DNA of 64,000 nucleotides, from assembly GCF_012489685.1 (NCBI RefSeq), contig NC_080045.1:4655001-4719000 (forward strand), written 5' to 3'. Below the pieces are notes generated by a model, which was given only the letters and a program-made list of their open reading frames with translations, did no database searches and was not told the origin of the DNA. Shown here piece by piece: positions 57,270 to 64,000 of this stretch (within the stretch, counting starts at the first letter, position 1; each line of letters begins with the position of its first letter). Source of the stretch: Lotus japonicus. Its lineage: Eukaryota; Streptophyta; Magnoliopsida; Fabales; Fabaceae. Made by a program: the position numbers and the translations under genes.

Positions 57270-58629
57270 CATGACATAAACAACAGGGTCCATTCTCTGC
57301 GCTCTCTTTCTGTCTCTTTCTGTCACTCGTATTTTACAAAAGTCACCATTAGATCATCATAATAAAGCTTACAATAATTAAGGATTATTATTATTATTAT
57401 TTTCACAACTCACGTTCGACAGCCATGAGAATAATCACACCTAAAACTCTAAGGACTAAGATCATATATATAATTATTCTCCATACACAATTACCCATGA
57501 TTAAATCATGAGTTATACTTAAAGAGCTCAGTTATTTGTGCTATAACTTCTTGCTTATTATTTAAATTATTAGTACTACTACCCCTTTTCACCATTAAAA
57601 TAAGATCCATTGCTTTTTCACCTAAATCAAAATCATAAATCAAAATCATTTAATTAAAAGATTTAAAATAAAATAAAGTCAAATTGTAAAAAGGTTAACT
57701 AATCAATCACTTACATATACGGTTTTTTCAATTACAATTTACAACATCACGATTATTATTTTTTTACATCAGAAAGATAAATTGTACCTTTTAAAAATTG
57801 ATCCCTAAACTTCTCTGACCCCAACCTATATGTCTCATATCTCAAAATAAATTTAGTTGTATCATGTTGGTAAAAAAAATTCAATAATGATTTGAATGAC
57901 GGAGTGCATGGTTTGCGGGTCAAGCAACAGAAAAAAGTTTTTTAGGGTGGTAAAAGAAGAGAGTAGCGAGTGGACATAGTAATTCACCCATTGGCCCAAC
58001 CCAATGGATCAAATTAAGAAGTTGAATTCACATGAAACAGTGTTGTGTCCATACTGAAAATGGCAACGCCAATTAGGATTGTACAAAAACCGACCCACCC
58101 TACTGGCCAACGTGTATGGGGTAGATCATAGAAAGAGGAAAAAAAAGGTTTGTCCAACATCAAACCCGACTTCGAGTAGTGCTTTTCTTCTCTCACATGT
58201 TTTGAATTTCCGTAGTCTTCTTATGTAAGCTATCTTGTGCTTTTAACAATCAACATTGACTCAAAAATCATGTTGGGAGTGCATGCTATATTTATAATCT
58301 TAAATTGTTGTTCGTAGGATTTTACTGAATATGATTATATCAATGAATGATACATGTAATTTAAAAGAAAATATTCACGTCAAGCTATTTTTGGGTAATT
58401 AAGCGTAATCTATTAGTTAGAGCTAATTATCTGCCATGGGAACCTACAATTCACATTGTAATTTTTTTTAATAAAAATGGAGGGAAAAGACCAAGAAACA
58501 AATTACACTGGTCTAAGAAAAGAAATTACAGAAATATTAAAAATAAAACCTAAGCTACATTTTATTTACTTAACCCCACGTATGTCACATCTACTACTTA
58601 CGTTCAACGAATAATAATTCATTCATACT
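57270..58629. other. Gene-free stretch upstream of the WEB1-type gene
   Basis: Includes the probable promoter of the WEB1-type gene at its left end. Short ORFs only. I see nothing else I can support. Confidence 0.45.
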
Positions 58630-59151
58630 GTTGACCAATGCACAAAGCACATATTGTCAAAGCTCTTCTTCACTCACGATCAATAAAAGAATGGTGACAT
58701 AGACATCCAACAAATTCGCTCAAGTGATAAGAAGGCTCTTCCAACTACAACATTCGAAAGACTTGTACGAAGCATTGGAGTTCGTGGACTCAAAGACCTC
58801 ACTTGAAATGTAATGTACTCTTTTTCTTTTAATGAATGTTGTACTCTTTTTCCTTCACTGGGTTTTTGTCCCAAAGGGTTTTTACCTAGTAAGGTTTTAA
58901 TGAGGCACATTCTTAAGTAATGGTCATTCAGGGGGAGTGTTGTAAATAGAATGACCATCATGGGTCAATGGGCCAAGCCCATGTATTTTTGTCTCTCTAT
59001 GTTAACCTAGCTCTATAAATAATTAAATATAGAGGAGGTTGCATCAAGCAACCAACTCCTCATTCACACTATTTTCACTTCTCTTGCTCTCTTCTCTCTT
59101 TACTTGCTTCTCCTTTCTTTCCTTATGTTAGTTCCCCCTTTATTTATAACA
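58630..59151 (+). mobile_element. Truncated Ty1/copia retrotransposon: RNase H tail and 3' LTR
   Basis: Positions about 58636-58806 encode the last residues of a copia polyprotein (CTKHILSKLFFTHD, NGDIDIQQIRSSD, LPTTTFERLVRSIG, RGLKDLT then stop). There is a TAA at 58684 and a deletion where the conserved LADLFTK block should be. After a spacer with 'tactctttttccttcactgg' comes a polypurine tract CAGGGGGAG, then an LTR at 58938-59151 with ends TGTTGTAAAT and inverted TGTTATAAAT. Everything 5' of RNase H is missing, so the element is dead. Confidence 0.85.
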
Positions 59152-60329
59152 CATACTTTTTTTTCCTACATTTTCAATCACATTACATATTAAATTACCC
59201 ATTTCTCTTATTTCTCTTTCTGTTTATCTCAAGTGAAACACAAAAATAGACATAAATATAAATGAGTGGTGTGCTATGTGTATCTTTTTAGTAGGTGTAC
59301 CGGTACGTGGGTTTGTTCAACCAATTCTTTCAAGCCAATATCATCGTCGTATCGTCTCAGATTCTTTACCTTCCATTATACCCAATCATTTTTTAGTTGC
59401 TGCTCTGGAAAAAATTGGGAACGATGGTGACAATTGATCGCACAAAATAAATTAATTAAGAATTTGTTTATGTTCACAAAAGTTAATTAACATAAAAATG
59501 AGAGTGTATGTGTCGCCCAACATAAAAAATGAGAGTTAATTACTCTCAATAGTTAAGCTTAGTTTGATTTCTACGGATTCTAACTTCATCAACCAAGACT
59601 TGAACCGAATCAGATCAGGTTTAGTGAATCAAATCTAATTCAAACCAAACAAAATCATTCAAAACTCCTCGGGTTGGGTTGGACTTGTCGGGTTCACATG
59701 TTGGACTGGACTCGTTTACACTCCTATATAAAATGTCCTAAATTTACTTAAACCATGTTTCAAAACTTGTTGGTTTCTGACTTCAAACAAGAGCTGATCC
59801 TTCTTTTGGTATAATTAAATTTTTCTCGCAATTTCAACAATTGTGTTGGCAAAGTGAAAAATCACTCCCGAAGAAAGCAGTTGCTAAGAATCGTACTTTT
59901 AATCGAGTGATTCAGAAAATGACTTTCAACCACTATAACCGGCACTCACAAGTGTTTGTTAAGGGCTATTGAATTAGTTTGAAAACTTATTTAATTAGCA
60001 TAAAATTAATCATTTCACTAGTAAACTCAAAACTATCTTCCGATGTAACAAAAAAAAGTAAACTCAAAACTAATTGAAAAATGAGCTCTTTTCTATTTTA
60101 CTAATTCCCTCGATTTGGTAATCCAATTTTGCTCTATCCTATCCACACAAAAATAAATAATAATCTTCACATAAAACCTCTCCACATGAACTATGTCTGT
60201 CCTCTGCACCAAGAAGGTACTACATACATACATACATATATGAAGCAAAAGTTATAAAAACAAAATTATTAGTAGGAGAAAAAATAAAAATAAAAATAAA
60301 AATTGTATGTATACAACAACCCTAATTAA
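59152..60329. other. Gene-free stretch
   Basis: Between the copia remnant and the GT8 gene. AT-rich, no supported ORF; 'tacatacatacata' is a short microsatellite near 60222. It includes the 3' flank of the GT8 gene. Confidence 0.5.
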
Positions 60330-63300
60330 TTAATCAATCAAAAGTGAACCAGCTCTTCTAGGATCCGTGATATTGATCTTCCAATGCTGATCCGGCAACC
60401 CCAACTTCCCCGCCTTCCGCCTCTCCCAGTTCAGCTCCGTCCTCCGCCGCCTCGTCAGCCTACAAAACCGCTGCAACGGCTCCTCCATCGCATCATGCAC
60501 CTTCCACCACCGCGCATGCGCCACATCACTCGCGTACACCCTCTGATCCCCCACATCCCAGTTACAGTCATAGTCCCTGTAACAATGCCACGGCTTCAAC
60601 CCAAGATAGTGAATCGCATACACCTTCGCCGGCTCCGCCCCGAACAGCTCGTTCTTCACCCTCGCCTCCACCGTCGTGTTCGCCCAGAAATTCTTCAGGT
60701 AGTTCACTCTCCTCGGCAGCCTGTGCCACCACACGAAGATCTCGTTCAGAAACCCCTGGTCACCGCCGTTGTACGAAACCACGTCGTGCCGGCGATTCAT
60801 CAGCGCGTGGAACGTGCAGTTCGACGGTTCGATTACCATGATTCCGGAGTTGAAGATTGACTGGTCGTTCCCCGTCGCTGTCATCTGCGGGAAGTGGAAG
60901 AGGATGTCGAGGCGGCGGAGCACGATGATGTCGGCGTCGATGAAGATGACTTTGTGGTAGTCGGTGAGTTGCCAGAGGCGGAGCTTGCTGTAGTTGTACT
61001 CGTTGTAGGTGCCGTTCTCGGCGCGTGGGTTTCGTATCCGGGTTATGAGACGGATCTTCCAGCCTGCGGCGGCGAGGGCGTGGCGTTTGGGGGCGGAGAT
61101 GGAGCGGTCGAGGAGGAGGATGAGGTCGCGGTTGGTTCCGGTTTGGAGGAGGGTCTGTGCGAGGGTGATTGCGCCGCAGACGTAGCCCTCGGAGGAGTGG
61201 AGCACGGTGGCGTAGGCCTCGCGTTTGGCTCTTGTTTTGCTTCGAACGCTTCGTTCTACCTTGGACATGTCATACACCTTGTCGATGCCTGAAAAAAAAT
61301 GAATTCAATAAGCGCTTATTGAATAAACTTATGGATTATCTAAAAAGATGTTTTAAATTTATTTTCTTAAGTTGTTCATATTAGCTTAATTACGAAGAAA
61401 AGCTTATATTTAACATTTTCAACTTATTTTAATAAGCTTCTCAAATTAGCTATCAATAAGCGCTTATTGCCTGCCATAAGCACTAGGGTGCGTTTGGAAA
61501 AACATTTCTCAAAGTAGCTATTAACAAGCGCTTATTAAGCACTTAAAGTAACCTATTTATCTAAACACACTCTTCCATTATAAAATCTCTTGATTGAGTG
61601 ATAGAGAAAAAAATGGGATTAGAGAGGTAGAGATCTTGTTTAGGTGTTGAAATTAATCAATTTTGTTTGTTTTGCTTGGGGTTTTACTTTATGTTATTTT
61701 ATAAAGACTTAATTATATCAAACATGAAAATTTGAAAGCAACTTGGTAACTTACTTTGATTATGACGTAGAGAAGGGGTTTCTTAAGAAACAATTTTTAG
61801 TTGACCGGGAAAAAACATGCATGATTGTAGTTGTATCCTCTTGTGTGGGGAAATTGGTGATCATGATCTAAATAAATGTATGCTTGATAGTGTAATTTTG
61901 ATTCTCTCTTGTATACCCCCATAGAAAGGAAAAGAACAAATATTTTGAAGAATTGAGAACAACTTCCGTATTAAACTAAAAAGAATATAATTAACAGTTA
62001 GACCATGCATTTCATGGGACTATTGCTAATAATGAGATGACTTTAAAGTTAAAAGATGTGATGACTTTAATTCATCATTAAGCTATTTATCAGTCATTAA
62101 ACTCCTATGCAATAATGCAAACGTGTCTCCTTCAAATTCATAAATAAAATTACCTTTACATATAGTTTGCATGTTGGTTAATAGAGATATGTGTTTGTAC
62201 TTTTTATAAGATTAAAATTACCAAGCTCTAACAGAATTGTTAGATAACTAGGCTCCTAAAGTATTTAGTTGAAGGTTCAATTTATGGGCAGAAGATATAC
62301 ATAATGCGTGCAATGGTAACTCAATGAGATTAATTTCATGATTATCAAATGTATGAATTAATCCTTTCGTGAAAGAAAAAAATTGAATCGTCTCTTAAAA
62401 AGTGGAACCACATGTTGCTTTGTTTTGACACCAAAATATATATTTTTCCAGTTGAAGATTTATATCATTATATGCATATATGGTTCATAGATGTATGTGT
62501 TTCTAGATAGAAAATCAATTGCAACCTTAAAAAGAGGAAGCACATAATGGTCTGCACGTTGCTATTTGAAAAAATATAATTTAAAACATGTTAGTTATAG
62601 AAATTTGTTATTTAAAATACTTGTACATAAAAATAATCAATGTGTTTAAATTAGCTCAACCAGTATCTATAACAAGCAAGCGCCTGTAGCTCAGTGGATA
62701 GAGCGTCTGTTTCCTAAGCAGAAAGTCGAAGGTTCGACCCCTTCCTGGCGCGGTTATATTAATTTTTTATTCTGAATTTTACATTTTGATTTATCTTTGA
62801 ACCCATATACATACTACTTATTTATGTTTTATAATTTATACCATAAAAAGTTGTAGTAGTTAATTAAAAGTTATTACTTACCTTAATTTACCACATTTAT
62901 CTACCTAATACAATATAAACATGAAAATTTGAATGTGTAAAGCAGCATTAAAAATTGCATACCTCAAAAAAAAATTACATACCTTGTTCCCATAGAGGCA
63001 AAGCCAAAGTGCAAGACCCAACAGGCAATGAAACCTTCTGCTCCAACCTCTTGACATCTACCTCATACAACCACCACTCACCTTCATGCTTAACCAAATC
63101 ATCACACCTAAACAGCTCCAACATTGGCCTACACTTGCTCCACAACACCACCTTGGTCTTCCATTTCCAATCCCTCTTTCCCTTCTTCACTGCCATGTTT
63201 GCCACAATAAGATGAACTTGCAGCCTGAAAACATCCCTGGCCCATCCTTCTTCAGGGTACTTGCATGGCAATTTTGCTACTATCACATCCACATTTTTAT

Positions 63301-63625
63301 ATGTTGCAAACTCTGGCATAGGAATCTCAGGGCATGATGGCACATCACTCTCTTCCTCCTCATCTATCCACTCAGGAAATAAATCTGTCCAGTTGAAAAA
63401 CTGTGATACCTTATCAAAATGAACTTGTAATGTTTCTCCATAGGTGCTCCATTCACTCACATCATCATCATCTTCATCCATGTTCACCATTCCTATCTTC
63501 ATTCCTCTCCCTATTTCACCAAAGAAGCTAGGTACCTCTATCTTAGTCACATTCTTCTTTGGCCTCCTTGATTCTGCTTGAGGCATTTCCTCCAATACAG
63601 CTTTCATTTTTATGCTGTTTTCTGC
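60330..63625 (-). CDS. GUX: GT8 glucuronyltransferase of the GUX/PGSIP type, 5' end outside the window
   Basis: Two exons are seen: 63625-62983 and 61288-60330; the junction (WEQ-G|GC-IDKVYD) keeps frame. GUX enzymes add glucuronic acid side chains to xylan in the Golgi. The first exon seen starts after an AG acceptor (phase 0, AENSIKMKAVLEEMP), so an upstream exon with the expected membrane anchor is missing; it lies beyond 64000 or is unrecognised. GT8 motifs in order: REAYATVLHSSEGYVCGAI; FIDADIIVLR with the metal-binding DxD; NSGIMVIEPSNC; GGDQGFLNEIF; HYLGLKPWHCYRDYDCNW. At least 533 residues are encoded. The last exon is GC-rich, unlike the AT-rich first one and the intron. Closest to the shorter GUX4/GUX5-like members, but the subtype is uncertain. 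A tRNA gene lies in the intron on the opposite strand. Confidence 0.88.
61303..61324. repeat. 22-bp perfect palindrome in the GT8 intron
   Basis: Perfectly self-complementary around AATAAGCGCTTATT. The core AAGCGCTTAT recurs at about 61455 and 61525 within 250 bp, next to a 'gggtgcgtttgg' motif typical of TIR elements. It is probably part of a small decayed MITE (about 61300-61560). Confidence 0.7.
62680..62752 (+). tRNA. tRNA-Arg (CCT anticodon)
   Basis: 73 nt with a complete cloverleaf. The acceptor stem is GCGCCTG / CTGGCGC with one T-T mismatch. The D-loop holds box A TAGCTCAGTGG. The anticodon stem TCTGT / GCAGA encloses loop TTCCTAA, so the anticodon is CCT. The T arm GAAGG-TTCGACC-CCTTC includes box B. 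T6 at 62763-62768 would end Pol III transcription. It reads AGG codons. There is no intron. It sits in the GT8 gene intron on the other strand. Confidence 0.96.
62763..62768 (+). terminator. Pol III terminator of the tRNA-Arg gene
   Basis: Run of six T, 11 bp after the tRNA 3' end. Confidence 0.7.
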
Positions 63626-64000
63626 CTAGAATATAAAGATCACAAGACAAGGTTTATTTGCACAATTGCACATAATAAAGCACACAAATTTGACTATTTT
63701 AGAGTAAAGGTACATTTTTCAACCAATGGTTAATGCTATTATTGTCAAAATTTCAATCTTTAAATGGTCACATTTTTAATGTGTACTTTTTAGTTTAAGT
63801 TGAGGATTAATCTTATGTCCCTATTTGGTATCACCATCTGGTTCAATTAATCAGATTATGTCATGTCATATAAAACCGCTCATGTAGGTTATAATTTTCA
63901 TACTCATGCCTACATGACATAATTTGATTGGTAGAACAGAGAATTAGACACAGAATGGGGGCGTTAGATCTATATCCTTAAATTGAGGGGAGCATTTTTC
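63626..64000 (-). other. Intron of the GT8 gene, running off the window
   Basis: Begins (minus strand) before the acceptor AG next to 63625. No coding block with a membrane anchor is seen up to 64000, so the first exon should lie further right. Confidence 0.55.

Overview
This is eukaryotic plant nuclear DNA. It is AT-rich and intron-rich, has plant-only gene families, and is packed with transposable elements. The types of genes and repeats fit a legume such as Lotus, but the species is an inference and I cannot confirm it from this window alone.

Layout. Positions 1-35,000 are a repeat-dominated block with no intact host gene. Positions 35,000-64,000 are a gene-rich block. In the left block, 637-7616 may be one decayed CACTA element holding two neighbouring PIF/Harbinger-like elements, a tRNA-derived SINE with a perfect target duplication, a truncated L1 3' end and a degenerate inverted-repeat element. 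Positions 9593-10712 and 10940-12088 are two further terminal-inverted-repeat elements; the second carries a fragment of an F-box FBD domain. Positions 13150-16345 are a multi-exon replication protein A (RPA70)-like locus on the minus strand with a premature stop. A second, truncated RPA-like locus lies at 26865-27550. Between and beyond them are AT-rich tandem arrays with periods of about 550 bp and 190 bp.

A young Ty3/gypsy-type LTR retrotransposon (18998-26400) is inserted in the first array. Its two 277-bp LTRs read as identical. On the minus strand it has a tRNA-Asp-like primer site and a 735-residue gag-protease ORF, but no reverse transcriptase, RNase H or integrase. On the opposite strand it carries its own TATA box and a two-exon gene that splices in frame to 843 codons, with a plant-transposon domain and a long coiled coil. 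It is flanked by a 9-bp direct repeat, longer than the usual 4-6 bp. This element is the most unusual object in the window.

The gene-rich block holds, in order: a nine-exon CYP707A-type abscisic acid 8'-hydroxylase (35303-39608, +); a four-exon peroxisomal SCP2 (41244-42291, +); two tandem secretory alpha-amylases (44582-47160 and 47867-51253, +) that differ by one intron; a WEB1-type coiled-coil protein of chloroplast photorelocation (56130-52404, -); and the 3' part of a GT8 glucuronyltransferase of the GUX/PGSIP type (minus strand, running off the right end). A tRNA-Arg(CCT) gene lies in an intron of that last gene, on the opposite strand. ABA breakdown and alpha-amylase are both linked to germination and reserve use, but nothing in the sequence shows that these neighbours are co-regulated.

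For the multi-exon genes I set splice sites by GT/AG and reading-frame continuity. For CYP707A, SCP2, both amylases, the WEB1-type gene and the retrotransposon antisense gene, every junction closes in frame.
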